From: Pseudomonas aestuarii
GTDB lineage: Bacteria > Pseudomonadota > Gammaproteobacteria > Pseudomonadales > Pseudomonadaceae
Assembly: GCF_027988105.1 (NCBI RefSeq)
Contig: NZ_JAQJZJ010000015.1
Location: forward strand, 1 to 64,000
Length of the DNA: 64,000 nt
Reading direction: 5' to 3'
Numbering within the stretch: the first letter of the stretch is position 1; each line of letters begins with the position of its first letter. The translations under genes and the position numbers were made by a program. The notes below the pieces were generated by a model that was given only the letters and a program-made list of their open reading frames with translations, made no database searches and was not told where the DNA came from. Positions 37,590-47,816 of this stretch are shown in pieces.

Positions 37590-37805
37590 GGACGCTATCC
37601 TCGTTATTGTCGGGTTCTCCTGCTGTCCTTATAACCTTCGCCGATTTGAGCTGTAAAGTCGCGTACTGATGACTGGCGCATGCTTGAATCGAGGTGCGTA
37701 TGGGAGTACCGTCAGCGCCTTGAGACATACCCAGTACGCGCGCTCAGGCTGATGGCCTGGTGTATACGCCTAGCCTTGCCCCGGCGCAGTTTGCCTGGAT
37801 ACCCA

Positions 37806-38990
37806 ATGCACAAAACCAGTGCCACGCTGCTGATTATCGATGACGACGAAGTGGTGCGTGCGAGTCTCGCAGCCTACTTGGAAGACAGCGGCTTTGTAGT
37901 TCTGCAAGCCTCTAATGGCCTGGAAGGCTTCGATGTATTCCAGCGCGAGCAGCCGGATGTGGTGATCTGCGATCTGCGCATGCCGCAGGTCGATGGCCTC
38001 GAGCTGATTCGCCGGATCAACCAACTGCAGGTAGAAACCCCGGTGATCGTCGTGTCGGGCGCCGGCGTGATGAGTGACGCGGTCGAAGCCTTGCGCCTGG
38101 GCGCCGCCGATTACTTGATCAAACCCCTGGAAGACCTCGCGGTGCTCGAGCACTCGGTGCGCCGTGCGTTGGATCGTGCGCATCTGCGTCTGGAGAACCA
38201 GCGCTATCGGGAACAACTGGAAGCCGCCAACCGCGAGCTGCAAGCCAGCCTGCATCTGTTGCAGGAAGACCAGAACGCCGGTCGCCAGGTACAGATGAAT
38301 ATGTTGCCGGTCACGCCCTGGAAAGCCGATGGCCTGCAATTCGCCCACCAGATCATTCCGTCGCTCTATTTGTCCGGGGATTTTGTCGACTACTTCCGCG
38401 TCGATGAGCGCCGTATCGCCTTTTACCTGGCGGATGTGTCCGGACATGGCGCGTCATCGGCATTTGTCACTGTGCTGCTGAAGTTCATGACCACTCGCCT
38501 GCTCTATGAGTTGCGGCGCAATGGCCGTTTCCCCGAGTTCAAACCTTCGGAAGTCCTCGGTCATATCAATCGCGGCTTGATCAATTGCAAGCTGGGCAAG
38601 CACGTGACCATGCTCGGAGGGGTCATCGATGAGCAGCAGGGTCAACTGACCTACAGCATCGGTGGTCATCTACCGCTGCCAGTGCTGTACAGCGAAGGCG
38701 AAGCACATTACCTGACGGGTCGTGGTTTACCGGTTGGCTTGTTCGATGAGGCCGAATACAGCGACCATGTGCTGAAATTGCCCGAGTCGTTCAGCCTGAC
38801 GCTGCTGTCCGACGGTATTCTCGACCTGCTGCCAGGCGATACCTTGCAGGAAAAAGAGCTCGCGCTGCCCCGGTTGGTCAGTTCGGCCGGCGGAACCCTG
38901 GATGGGTTGCGTCAAGTGTTGGGGCTGGCCAATCTGGCGGATATGCCGGATGATATTGCCTTGCTGGTGTTAAGCAGGAACCTTGCATGA
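37806..38990 (+). CDS. rssB: Response regulator with PP2C-type phosphatase output (RssB-like)
   Basis: 394 residues from the ATG at 37806. Receiver domain (about 8-120) with IIDDDE, phospho-Asp in VVICDLRMPQ, and Lys in LIKPLED. A coiled coil follows (about 140-175), then a SpoIIE/PP2C serine phosphatase domain (about 190-390: LSGDFVDYFRVDERRIAFYL, then ADVSGHGASSAFV, with metal-binding Asp residues). The next gene overlaps by four bases and encodes its STAS-domain substrate. This is a partner-switching pair; in PAO1 the equivalent pair is named RssB/RssC. A role in stress or biofilm control is inferred from that. Confidence 0.88.
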   Translation: MHKTSATLLIIDDDEVVRASLAAYLEDSGFVVLQASNGLEGFDVFQREQPDVVICDLRMPQVDGLELIRRINQLQVETPVIVVSGAGVMSDAVEALRLGAADYLIKPLEDLAVLEHSVRRALDRAHLRLENQRYREQLEAANRELQASLHLLQEDQNAGRQVQMNMLPVTPWKADGLQFAHQIIPSLYLSGDFVDYFRVDERRIAFYLADVSGHGASSAFVTVLLKFMTTRLLYELRRNGRFPEFKPSEVLGHINRGLINCKLGKHVTMLGGVIDEQQGQLTYSIGGHLPLPVLYSEGEAHYLTGRGLPVGLFDEAEYSDHVLKLPESFSLTLLSDGILDLLPGDTLQEKELALPRLVSSAGGTLDGLRQVLGLANLADMPDDIALLVLSRNLA

Positions 38991-39481
38991 ATCCTGGGAT
39001 AAGCCCCGGTAGAATCCAGTTCGCCGAACAAAACGGTACCTTCGTACTGAAGTTTGTCGGTGAAGTGCGCCTGACCCTGTGTTCAGCGCTGGATTCCACC
39101 ATTGAAAAGATTTTTACCGCGCTGAATTTCTCCGCCATCGTCATCGACCTGACTGAGACTCGCAGCATCGACAGCACCACTCTGGGTTTGCTGGCCAAAC
39201 TGTCGATTCTCTCGCGCCAGAAGATTGGTCTATTGCCGACCGTGGTGACCACCCACCCCGACATCACCCGGCTGTTGCAGTCGATGGGCTTCGATCAGGT
39301 GTTCAACATCGTCGATACGCCGATTCCCTGTCCAGAGTGTCTGGACGACCTGCCATCGCAGGACCAGTCGGAAGAGGTGGTGCGGGCCAAGGTGCTGGAA
39401 GCTCACCGCATTTTGATGGACCTGAACGACTCCAATCGCGCAGCCTTCCACGATCTGGTTAGCGCCCTAGAGCATTACTGA
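38987..39481 (+). CDS. rssC: STAS-domain anti-sigma factor antagonist (RssC-like)
   Basis: 164 residues. STAS domain at about 10-110 with the phosphorylatable Ser in TRSIDSTTLGLLAKL and the strand FSAIVIDLTE. A C-terminal helical extension of about 50 residues follows (SEEVVRAKVLEAHRILMDLN). The start overlaps the phosphatase gene (ATGA). The upstream PP2C domain should dephosphorylate the STAS Ser and free it to bind an anti-sigma factor; no anti-sigma or kinase gene is adjacent. Confidence 0.88.
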   Translation: MNPGISPGRIQFAEQNGTFVLKFVGEVRLTLCSALDSTIEKIFTALNFSAIVIDLTETRSIDSTTLGLLAKLSILSRQKIGLLPTVVTTHPDITRLLQSMGFDQVFNIVDTPIPCPECLDDLPSQDQSEEVVRAKVLEAHRILMDLNDSNRAAFHDLVSALEHY

Positions 39482-39504
39482 TAGTTCATGCTGTTTCACA
39501 CGTG

Positions 39505-39537
39505 CGGGGCGTTCGATGAAAATCGGCGCCCCGCAGT
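39505..39537. terminator. Hairpin between rssC-like and tal genes
   Basis: Nine-base GC-rich stem (TGCGGGGCG with CGCCCCGCA) with a 15-base loop between convergent genes. There is no T-run, so its efficiency is uncertain. Confidence 0.45.
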
Positions 39538-39541
39538 GCAT

Positions 39542-40468
39542 TCAGGCGATGTCGGCAAGCAGCTTTTCCAGCTTTTCCTGATCGCGCGCGAATTGACGAA
39601 TGCCTTCGGCAAGCTTTTCCGTGGCCATCGGATCCTCGTTCATCGCCCAGCGGAACTGGCTTTGTTCGAGGCTTTGCCGCGCTTCGGCGGGCTGGCCGCT
39701 GCTCAGCTTGCGCTCGAGCGGGGACTGGTCATTGGCCAGCTGCTGCAACAGTTCCGGGCTGATGGTCAGGCGATCACAACCGGCCAACTGCTCGATCTGG
39801 CCAATGTTACGGAAGCTGGCGCCCATCACTACGGTCGCATAGCCGTTGGCCTTGTAGTAGTTGTAGATGCGCGTCACCGACTGCACGCCGGGATCTTCTG
39901 CACCAACGAAATCACGGCCTTCGGCCTTCTTGTACCAGTCGTAGATCCTGCCCACGAAGGGTGAAATCAGGAACACCCCGGCATCGGCGCAGGCCTGGGC
40001 CTGGGCGAAGGAGAACAGCAGCGTGAGGTTGCACTGGATACCGGCTTTTTCCAATTGTTCGGCGGCGCGGATACCTTCCCAGGTCGAGGCGATCTTGATC
40101 AGTACCCGCTCGCGGCCAATCCCAACCTGGTCATACAGGTCAATCAGGCGTTCGGCGCGGCGCAAGGTGGCCTGGGTATCGAAGGACAGGCGCGCATCGA
40201 CTTCGGTGGAAATACGCCCCGGAATAATCTTGAGAATTTCCTGACCGACCGTCACACCGAAGCGGTCGCAGGCCAGGCCCATATCGCCCTGGCTGGCGCT
40301 GACTGCATTTTTCAGCAGCTGGGCGTAGCGCGGCATGGCGGCGGCCTTGAGCAGCAGTGACGGGTTGGTGGTGGCGTCGACCGGTTGCAGGCGGGTGATG
40401 GCATCGAGGTCACCAGTATCGGCGACCACGGTGGTGAACTGTTTGAGTTGATCCAGCTTGGAAGTCAT
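39542..40468 (-). CDS. tal: Transaldolase
   Basis: 308 residues, pentose-phosphate pathway; transfers a dihydroxyacetone unit from sedoheptulose 7-phosphate to glyceraldehyde 3-phosphate. Class I enzyme: VDATTNPSLLLKAA at residues 30-43, Schiff-base Lys125 in RVLIKIASTWEGI, and NLTLLFSFAQAQACADAG. Full length for the TalB group. Confidence 0.97.
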   Translation of the reverse strand: MTSKLDQLKQFTTVVADTGDLDAITRLQPVDATTNPSLLLKAAAMPRYAQLLKNAVSASQGDMGLACDRFGVTVGQEILKIIPGRISTEVDARLSFDTQATLRRAERLIDLYDQVGIGRERVLIKIASTWEGIRAAEQLEKAGIQCNLTLLFSFAQAQACADAGVFLISPFVGRIYDWYKKAEGRDFVGAEDPGVQSVTRIYNYYKANGYATVVMGASFRNIGQIEQLAGCDRLTISPELLQQLANDQSPLERKLSSGQPAEARQSLEQSQFRWAMNEDPMATEKLAEGIRQFARDQEKLEKLLADIA

Positions 40469-40509
40469 GGCGCTGCCTTGTCGTTACTGATCGCATGACA
40501 TTACCCGAG

Positions 40510-41520
<1,011 letters not shown>

Positions 41521-41621
41521 TTACTGCGCTCTCATGTATTACGGTTGTCCACGTTTTTTGCTTATTTCTGCTACAGCGTTGCTACGATTAAGCAACACAA
41601 GCCAGCCGTGTAGCAAAACCT

Positions 41622-41897
41622 GTGGGCACAATCACTACCCGCAAGCGAAAGAACGGCTTTACGGCGTATACAGCGCAGATCCGCATCATGCAAAAGGGCG
41701 CGACAGTTTATCAGGAAAGCCAAACCTTCGACCGTAAGGTGACGGCCCAGGCATGGATCAAAGAACGCGAGTCTGACCTGGCATCGCCGGGCGCTCTCGA
41801 GAAGGCAAGTCGCAAGGGCGTTACGGTCAAGGAGATGATTGGCCTCTATTTGGCTGAGTACGAACAGCTCCGACCTGAGTCGCCCCTGGTTTTCTAG
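41622..41897 (+). pseudogene. Truncated phage-type tyrosine integrase
   Basis: 91 residues from a GTG. The N-terminus matches the arm-binding part of prophage integrases (MGTITTRKRKNGFTAYTAQI, then VYQESQTFDRKVTAQAWIKE and GVTVKEMIGLYLAEYEQLRP). The core-binding and catalytic domains are gone, and after EQLRP the frame runs into an unrelated short tail and stops. The break is near 41876, against the end of the AraC gene. It is a leftover of an element that probably integrated at dusA. Confidence 0.75.
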
Positions 41898-42919
41898 GCA
41901 CTATCCAGATTCTGTGAGCGTTGTTTCAACCGATAGCTGCCCGGACTCTCTCCTGTCCACTGTTTGAACGCTCGGTGAAACGCGCTTGCTTCACGGAAAC
42001 CTGCCATCTCTGCAATTGCGGCGACACTCAGGTCGGTGTTGCGAAGGCAGTCAAAGGCAATGGTGCGGCGCACTTCATTCTTGATCTCCTGAAAGGAGAG
42101 GCCTTCGCGCTTGAGCTGGCGACGGAAGCTGGTGACGCTCAAGGCACGCTCTCGGGCAAAGTCCACTAGGGTCGGCCATTGCTCGTAACGGCAATTGCGC
42201 AGTTGTCTATACACCTGAGCGCTCAGTCCCTGGCGATTGCTGAAGCGGATGATTACCCATTGCGGGGCCGTGCGCAGGAAGGCTTTTAGCGACTCTAGAT
42301 CCTGAACAACGGGCAGCTTCAGATAGTCTGCATCGAACGCGACTTCGGTCTGCGTGGCCTCGAATGTCAGATCCGGTCCCCATAGCAGGTGATCATCATC
42401 ATGGGCGGGTCGCGGGTGGCCGAATTGCGTACGACTAATCGGTATGCGTCGGCCAGCCAGCCAACACATGAGGCTGATGACCACCGTCAAGAAGGTTTCC
42501 TCGAGGATGCTGCGCAGGAAGGGTGACTCTTGGCGATTGTGCAATGTGATCACGGCGTGTTTTCCGCGCAGCGACACACTGCCCTGGATATCCCTGAGAA
42601 ACAGCCGGTAGCTGGACAGGCATTGGCGCAGCGCCTGACCAATGGATGCTGTCTGGATCAGGCCTCGGCAGATCAAGGCGAAGCTGCCCGCGGGCATGCC
42701 GTGGGAGTCGTAGCCGAAGAACTCATCGTCCAGTTCTTCGGCTACCACCAGCCATAACTTGGCAAATGCCGTGGCCGGTACCCGGGCCGCACTATCGCAG
42801 AGCAACTGCTTAGGTATACCTGCCTGTGCCAAGAGATCATCCATTCGCACTGGTTGATCGCGCAGGCGATACAGCGCCGCCTGGACGAAATAAACGGACA
42901 CCGAATCTTTCTCTTGCAT
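41894..42919 (-). CDS. AraC-family transcriptional regulator
   Basis: 341 residues from the ATG at 42919; an ATG at 42991 would add 24 residues that look unlike the family. Arabinose_bd_2 type sensor domain (about 15-200), then AraC HTH domain (about 245-335: RERALSVTSFRRQLKREG, then VAAIAEMAGFREASAFHRAF, KQWTGESPGSYR). Same overall design as the AraC protein at 14938. It diverges from the thiolase gene and probably controls it. Confidence 0.88.
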   Translation of the reverse strand: MQEKDSVSVYFVQAALYRLRDQPVRMDDLLAQAGIPKQLLCDSAARVPATAFAKLWLVVAEELDDEFFGYDSHGMPAGSFALICRGLIQTASIGQALRQCLSSYRLFLRDIQGSVSLRGKHAVITLHNRQESPFLRSILEETFLTVVISLMCWLAGRRIPISRTQFGHPRPAHDDDHLLWGPDLTFEATQTEVAFDADYLKLPVVQDLESLKAFLRTAPQWVIIRFSNRQGLSAQVYRQLRNCRYEQWPTLVDFARERALSVTSFRRQLKREGLSFQEIKNEVRRTIAFDCLRNTDLSVAAIAEMAGFREASAFHRAFKQWTGESPGSYRLKQRSQNLDSA

Positions 42920-43124
42920 GGCCTTGATCCGTTGCGAATCCACCCGCAGTGGGTGGCAAAAAACGTCAGCCACATCGACTATTTTTGGCATAGGCCAACA
43001 CTGGTGGCATCTTTAGACTAACAGGCTCTTTACACCAGGCCGGCTCGATGTCGAGTCCTTCCTGGTCCATGTTAGTCAGTCGAATTTGGCCGCGCCGGTC
43101 GCGACCTCGCTGCCGGAGTGTCCT

Positions 43125-44309
43125 ATGCCCAACCACGAAGTTTACATCGTCAGTGCCGTCAGAACCGCAATCGGCTCCTTCGGCGGCACGCTGAAGGACA
43201 CTCCACTATCCGCGCTGGCCACAACGGCGGTGCAGGCTGCTCTGCAGAGGAGCGGTTGTGCCGCCGAGCGCGTTGGCCATGTGGTAATGGGCAACGTGAT
43301 TCCGACGGAGCCGCAGGATAGCTACATCTCTCGTGTCGCCGCCCTCAATGCAGGAATTCCTCAGGAAACCCCCGCGTTCAATGTCAATCGCCTGTGCGGC
43401 TCGGGCTTGCAGGCGATCATCTCGGCGGCCCAGAGCCTGCTTTTGGGCGAAACCGATATCGCCGTTGCGGGCGGTGTCGAAAGCATGAGCCGTGGCCCTT
43501 ACCTGCTGCCCGGTGCTCGCTGGGGCGGACGCCTTGGCGATATGCAGGCCGTCGATTACATGCTGGGTATTCTGCATGACCCCCTGCATCGTATTCATAT
43601 GGGCATCACCGCGGAAAATGTTGCCGAACGCTATGGCATCACTCGTGAAGCACAGGATGGCCTGGCTCTTGAGAGCCAGCAGCGCGCGGCCCGGGCGATC
43701 GCTCAGGGGCATTTCCTCGGCCAGATCGTGCCGCTCGAAATCAAAAGCCGCAAAGGCACACAGGTGTTCGAAGTCGATGAGCATGTCCGTAATGACTTTT
43801 CCCTCGAGCAACTGGCGCGAATGAAGCCTGCGTTCAAGGAGGGCGGCAGCGTGACGGCCGGCAATGCCTCGGGACTCAACGACGGCGCCTCGGCTCTGGT
43901 GTTAGCCACGGGTGCGGCGCTGCAGGCCGACAATCTGCGTCCGCTGGCCCGTCTGGTCAGTTATGCGCATGCCGGTGTCGAGCCCGAGTTTATGGGCTTG
44001 GGACCAATTCCTGCCACGCGCTTGGCCCTTAAGCGGGCTGGGCTTAGCGTCGCCGACCTGGATGTGATCGAGTCCAACGAGGCGTTTGCCGCGCAGGCCT
44101 GTGCGGTGGCCCGCGAGCTGGATTTCGACCCGGCCAGGGTCAATCCGAATGGTTCCGGCATCTCCCTCGGTCATCCCGTGGGCGCCACGGGTGCGATCAT
44201 CGTCACCAAGGCCATCCACGAACTGCATCGCACCCAGGGGCGCTATGCCTTGGCGACTATGTGCATCGGCGGTGGCCAGGGCATTGCCGCGATCTTCGAG
44301 CGAGTCTGA
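43125..44309 (+). CDS. Acetyl-CoA C-acyltransferase (thiolase)
   Basis: 394 residues from the ATG at 43125 with GGAG ahead. Catalytic Cys in FNVNRLCGSGLQAIIS (about residue 88), IESNEAFAAQACAVA, the catalytic His in GHPVGATGAIIVTKA and the second Cys in TMCIGGGQGIAAIFE. It resembles the degradative BktB/acetoacetyl-CoA thiolase group. With the enoyl-CoA hydratase at 45116 it forms part of a beta-oxidation-like set, but no hydroxyacyl-CoA dehydrogenase is next to it. Confidence 0.93.
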   Translation: MPNHEVYIVSAVRTAIGSFGGTLKDTPLSALATTAVQAALQRSGCAAERVGHVVMGNVIPTEPQDSYISRVAALNAGIPQETPAFNVNRLCGSGLQAIISAAQSLLLGETDIAVAGGVESMSRGPYLLPGARWGGRLGDMQAVDYMLGILHDPLHRIHMGITAENVAERYGITREAQDGLALESQQRAARAIAQGHFLGQIVPLEIKSRKGTQVFEVDEHVRNDFSLEQLARMKPAFKEGGSVTAGNASGLNDGASALVLATGAALQADNLRPLARLVSYAHAGVEPEFMGLGPIPATRLALKRAGLSVADLDVIESNEAFAAQACAVARELDFDPARVNPNGSGISLGHPVGATGAIIVTKAIHELHRTQGRYALATMCIGGGQGIAAIFERV

Positions 44310-44354
44310 TGGCTGTCGGGCGCGTCACTGATTCTGGGCGAGGAATGGGTCGAT

Positions 44355-45038
44355 ATGCATAGCCGGCGCGCACCCTGCAGTGCTCCCGTGGCATTGCTCG
44401 CAGGCTCCGGCGAAGCCCCGCTCTCGCGGCTGGAACAGATTCGGCACAAGGCACTTGAGCTGTTTGCCGAGCGCGGCTTCGCCCGGGTCAGCATGCGTGA
44501 GCTTGCCCTCCACGTGGAGATCGGCTGCGGCTCTCTGTATCACCATTTCGAAAGCAAGGAGCGCCTGCTGTTCGAGCTGATCGAGGAGCTGTATGACGAT
44601 CTGCTCGAAGCGGTCTTCAACACGTCCCGGGGCAACGCTCATGAGCGCCTGTTAGGTCTGTTGTGGGCGCATATCGCTCTGCATGAACGGCGTAGTTTGA
44701 ATTTTCTGATGGCCGAGCAGGAATTCCGCTGCCTTTCCCCGCCACACCAGAAGCAGATCCAACAGCTGCGCCAGCGCTATGAGGACAGCCTCCTGACGCG
44801 CTTGCTCGATGCCGGTGCCACAGGCCCGTCCCGGCTGCTCAGGGCGACTGTGCAGGCGCTGATTGCGTGGCTGAACCATCTGCCGAGCTGGCTGCAACAG
44901 TCCGCTTTGGAGCCGGCGGAAAGACAAGCGCTGATCGAGGAGATCGTCCTGGGTTCGCTGTCCGGGGTGATCAAGCAGCCGCTACATGTTGCCGGCCCAG
45001 CCATAGTTCCCTTGGCGGCTCATGGCGCAACCGGCTGA
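44355..45038 (+). CDS. TetR-family transcriptional regulator
   Basis: 227 residues. HTH at about 28-72: IRHKALELFAERGFARVSMR, then VEIGCGSLYHHFESKERLL. The ligand domain is helical and divergent. Located between the thiolase and hydratase genes, all on the plus strand, so it is probably an operon-internal repressor of this acyl-CoA set. Confidence 0.88.
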   Translation: MHSRRAPCSAPVALLAGSGEAPLSRLEQIRHKALELFAERGFARVSMRELALHVEIGCGSLYHHFESKERLLFELIEELYDDLLEAVFNTSRGNAHERLLGLLWAHIALHERRSLNFLMAEQEFRCLSPPHQKQIQQLRQRYEDSLLTRLLDAGATGPSRLLRATVQALIAWLNHLPSWLQQSALEPAERQALIEEIVLGSLSGVIKQPLHVAGPAIVPLAAHGATG

Positions 45039-45115
45039 TTTTCGTCCCGGGTGCTCGAGGCATGCCCCGCGCCCACAGGGCATCAGCAACAAGGTCTGAG
45101 CAAAAGGATGATTCG

Positions 45116-46015
45116 ATGAACTATGCAACGCTGGACTGGCATGTCGACGATGGCTTGTTGAAGCTGACACTCAATCGTCCCGAACTGATGAATACGTTTA
45201 CCGTCGAGATGGCGGACGAGCTGGAGCATGCCTTTAAACGTGCCAGCATGGATGATGAGGTTCGCGTGGTTTTGGTGACCGGGGCGGGGCGGGCTTTTTG
45301 CGCCGGCATGGATCTGTCGGTGGAGGGCAATGTTTTCGGTCTGGATGAAAACCTCTCGCCCAGCCTGCGCGATATGCATGAGCGTATGGATACGGCGGAA
45401 ATTCAAAACGGGGTTCGCGATACCGGCGGTCAGGTGACCTTGGCCATCCAGGCCTGTCGCAAGCCTGTGGTCGGCGTAATTAACGGTCCCGCAGTGGGTA
45501 TCGGAGCGACCATGACGCTGGCAATGGATTTTCGTCTCGCCTCGGAAAAAGCGCGCTTTGGTTTCGTTTTCGGTCGTCTGGGTATCGTCCCGGAAGCCTG
45601 TTCGAGCTGGTTTCTGCCGCGCATCGTAGGCTTGCAGCAAGCCCTGGAGTGGGTTTACACCGCCGACATATTCGACGCTAACGAGGCCCTGCGCGGCGGT
45701 CTGGTTCGCTCGATTCACAGCGCCGACACACTGCTGGAAGAGGCTGAGGTATTTGCCCGACGACTGGTGCGGGATCGCTCGCCAGTTGCCATCGCGCTCA
45801 GCCGGCAGATGCTCTATCGCAACAGTGCCCAAGCCGATCCGTTTGAGGCCCATCGCATCGAATCGCTGGCAATGTTCTACACCAGCATCGGTGACGGTAA
45901 GGAAGGTGTGGCAGCCTTTCTCGACAAGCGTGCGCCACGCTTCGTCGGCAAGGCTTCAGAGCTGCCCACGTTCTACGAGCAGTGGACGGCTAACGTCGCC
46001 GATGAGCAAACATGA
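45116..46015 (+). CDS. Enoyl-CoA hydratase/isomerase family protein
   Basis: 299 residues from the ATG at 45116 with AAAAGGA ahead. Crotonase fold: LTLNRPELMNTFTVEMADEL, AGRAFCAGMDLSVEG (oxyanion loop), GPAVGIGATMTLAMDFRLAS (second oxyanion Gly) and FGRLGIVPEACSSWFLPRIV with one catalytic Glu. It is about 40 residues longer than the minimal hydratase, with an insert after residue 65 (GNVFGLDENLSPSLRDMHER). Confidence 0.92.
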   Translation: MNYATLDWHVDDGLLKLTLNRPELMNTFTVEMADELEHAFKRASMDDEVRVVLVTGAGRAFCAGMDLSVEGNVFGLDENLSPSLRDMHERMDTAEIQNGVRDTGGQVTLAIQACRKPVVGVINGPAVGIGATMTLAMDFRLASEKARFGFVFGRLGIVPEACSSWFLPRIVGLQQALEWVYTADIFDANEALRGGLVRSIHSADTLLEEAEVFARRLVRDRSPVAIALSRQMLYRNSAQADPFEAHRIESLAMFYTSIGDGKEGVAAFLDKRAPRFVGKASELPTFYEQWTANVADEQT

Positions 46016-46335
46016 AGGCTATGCCTGAGTTGGTCGTAGTAACAGGCTAAGCACTATATGAAATCTCCTCCGGCCGGAAGTGGAGCATGGCCGCGGGTCA
46101 GTTCAACATCTGAATTGCCTTGCTTTCCAGGCCCAACCTCAAGCGGTATGAGCAGTTGTTAACATGCCCCTCAGAGCCCGACGCATGTTCACTGGAGATG
46201 GTCGCCAAATCATGCGGCTGGCGCCACTATCCAAGTCTGGTTTGTACGCCGCCATACCCCTATCGAGTAGGTAAGGTCACCTATCTTGCTGTACATTCGT
46301 TCAAATCGACCGGAATCAGCAATGGAGTTGTCGGC
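46016..46335 (+). other. Intergenic region upstream of TetR gene
   Basis: About 320 bases. An open frame runs through it in phase with the TetR gene, but its 72 residues have no family character and the good ribosome site is at 46324. It contains CATTCGTTCA at 46294-46303, which recurs at 46987 on the other side of the TetR gene. Confidence 0.5.
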
Positions 46336-46965
46336 ATGAACCTGGGAACGCGTTTCTCTCGCCTGGAACCTGAACAACGTAAGACGCACTTGGTCGAAGC
46401 GACTCTGGTGTGCCTCAAGCGCCATGGCTTTCAGGGAGCCTCGATCCGTAAGATATGCGCCGAGGCGGGGGTGTCGGTCGGCCTGATCAATCACCACTAC
46501 CGGGGCAAGGAAGAGCTTGTGGCTGAGGCTTATCTGACCGTCACCGGGCGGGTTATGGGTTTACTGCGCGAAGCCATCGGAGCCACTGCAGCCAATCCCA
46601 GGGCGCGGTTATCGGCGTTTTTTCGTGCGTCGTTTTCCCCCGAGGTGCTCGCCCCCGAACTTCTCGACGCTTGGTTGGCGTTCTGGGGGGCGGTCAAAAC
46701 GGCCGAAGTGATTAATCTGGCCCACGAACAGTCTTACGGGGAATACCGGGCCATCCTCGCGCTCGCCCTGTCAGAGCTGGCTGAATGGGAAGGCTGGATC
46801 GACTTCGATGCCGAACTCGCTGCCATCGGCCTCAGTGCTCTGCTCGATGGCCTGTGGTTGGAGTACGGGCTCAGCAGCGCGACTTTCACTCCGGCGCAGG
46901 GTGTGCAGATCTGCGAGGCCTGGGTCGATGGCCTGCAAGTGAGCGGCTTCCGTCGTTGCGGGTAG
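46336..46965 (+). CDS. TetR-family regulator, BetI-like
   Basis: 209 residues from the ATG at 46336 with GGAG eight bases ahead. HTH segment HGFQGASIRKICAEAGVSVG followed by LINHHYRGKEELVAEAY is very close to BetI-type repressors, and the C-terminal region (LDAWLAFWGAVKTAEVINLAH) is of the TetR_C_6 type. It lies 125 bases upstream of the response regulator gene in the same direction. It may control the neighbouring signalling operon or itself through the flanking CATTCGTTCA repeats. Confidence 0.9.
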   Translation: MNLGTRFSRLEPEQRKTHLVEATLVCLKRHGFQGASIRKICAEAGVSVGLINHHYRGKEELVAEAYLTVTGRVMGLLREAIGATAANPRARLSAFFRASFSPEVLAPELLDAWLAFWGAVKTAEVINLAHEQSYGEYRAILALALSELAEWEGWIDFDAELAAIGLSALLDGLWLEYGLSSATFTPAQGVQICEAWVDGLQVSGFRRCG

Positions 46966-46986
46966 CCAGTCTTTGAGTCTATTGAT

Positions 46987-46996
46987 CATTCGTTCA
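46987..46996. promoter_or_regulatory. Possible TetR operator within a putative promoter
   Basis: CATTCGTTCA, identical to 46294-46303. Here it falls in the 17-base spacer of a plausible -35 TTGATC (46983) and -10 CTACAT, about 80 bases ahead of the response regulator gene. Assignment is tentative. Confidence 0.3.
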
Positions 46997-47090
46997 GTAC
47001 TGACTACATTGGCTGGCAAAGTAAGTACCCTGTTTTACCCAAAATAAATCCAAGAGTTGGCCGCGCCTATGCTGCGGTGGGGGCACAGTG

Positions 47091-47816
47091 ATGACGGAAA
47101 CACCCTGTGTACTGATCGTTGATGACGACCCAGTGATCCGCGAATTGCTCGCAACCTATCTGCTGCGCGATGGTTATCAGGTGCTCTGCGCCGAGACCGC
47201 GGAACAGGCTGAGGACAGGCTGCTGGAGTCCCCGGTAGATCTGGTGATGCTGGACATCCGCCTACCGGGTAAGGATGGCCTGACCCTGACGCGTGAGTTA
47301 CGTGTGCGCTCGGAGGTGGGGATCATCCTGATCACCGGCCGTGATGATGAAATCGACCGTATCGTCGGCCTGGAGTGCGGCGCCGACGATTACGTGGTCA
47401 AACCCTTTAATCCGCGTGAGCTGGTGTCAAAGGCGAAGAACCTGGTGCGCCGTGTGCGCCACGTTCAGGCGTTGCAGCCGCAGGCGGAAGCACGCCAGCT
47501 GAAGTATTTCGGCGACTGGGCTCTGGACGTGGATCGGCGTCGGCTGGTGGCCGCCGACGGTAGCGAGGGCCTGCTGACTCAGGGCGAGTTCCAGCTGCTC
47601 AGCGTGCTGCTGCGCAACGCCGGACACACCCTGAGTCGCGACCAACTGATGGATCAGATCCGTAACCGAGAGTGGCTACCCAATGACCGCTCGATCGACG
47701 TACTGGTTGGCCGTCTGCGGCGCAAGTTGAACGACGACCCGGCCGACCCGCAGTTGATCATCACCATTCATGGCGCCGGTTACCTGTTTAGCGCTGCGGT
47801 CAGTAGCAGGCAATGA
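47091..47816 (+). CDS. aruR: OmpR-family response regulator (AruR/TorR-like)
   Basis: 241 residues. Receiver domain with VDDD at 9-12, phospho-Asp in VMLDIRLPGKDG and Lys in VVKPFNPREL; winged-helix DNA-binding domain at about 135-235 (ILRR-type end SIDVLVGRLRRKLNDDP, then IITIHGAGYLF). GTG at 47088 or ATG at 47091 could start it. It overlaps the binding-protein gene by four bases. Its place ahead of the AruI/AruH genes and the matching PAO1 arrangement suggest it is AruR, the arginine-responsive regulator of the transaminase pathway. Confidence 0.8.
   Translation: MTETPCVLIVDDDPVIRELLATYLLRDGYQVLCAETAEQAEDRLLESPVDLVMLDIRLPGKDGLTLTRELRVRSEVGIILITGRDDEIDRIVGLECGADDYVVKPFNPRELVSKAKNLVRRVRHVQALQPQAEARQLKYFGDWALDVDRRRLVAADGSEGLLTQGEFQLLSVLLRNAGHTLSRDQLMDQIRNREWLPNDRSIDVLVGRLRRKLNDDPADPQLIITIHGAGYLFSAAVSSRQ

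Noticed and set aside
46120..46335. A 72-residue N-terminal extension of the BetI-like regulator
   Set aside because: No homology character, and a good ribosome site precedes the internal ATG at 46336.
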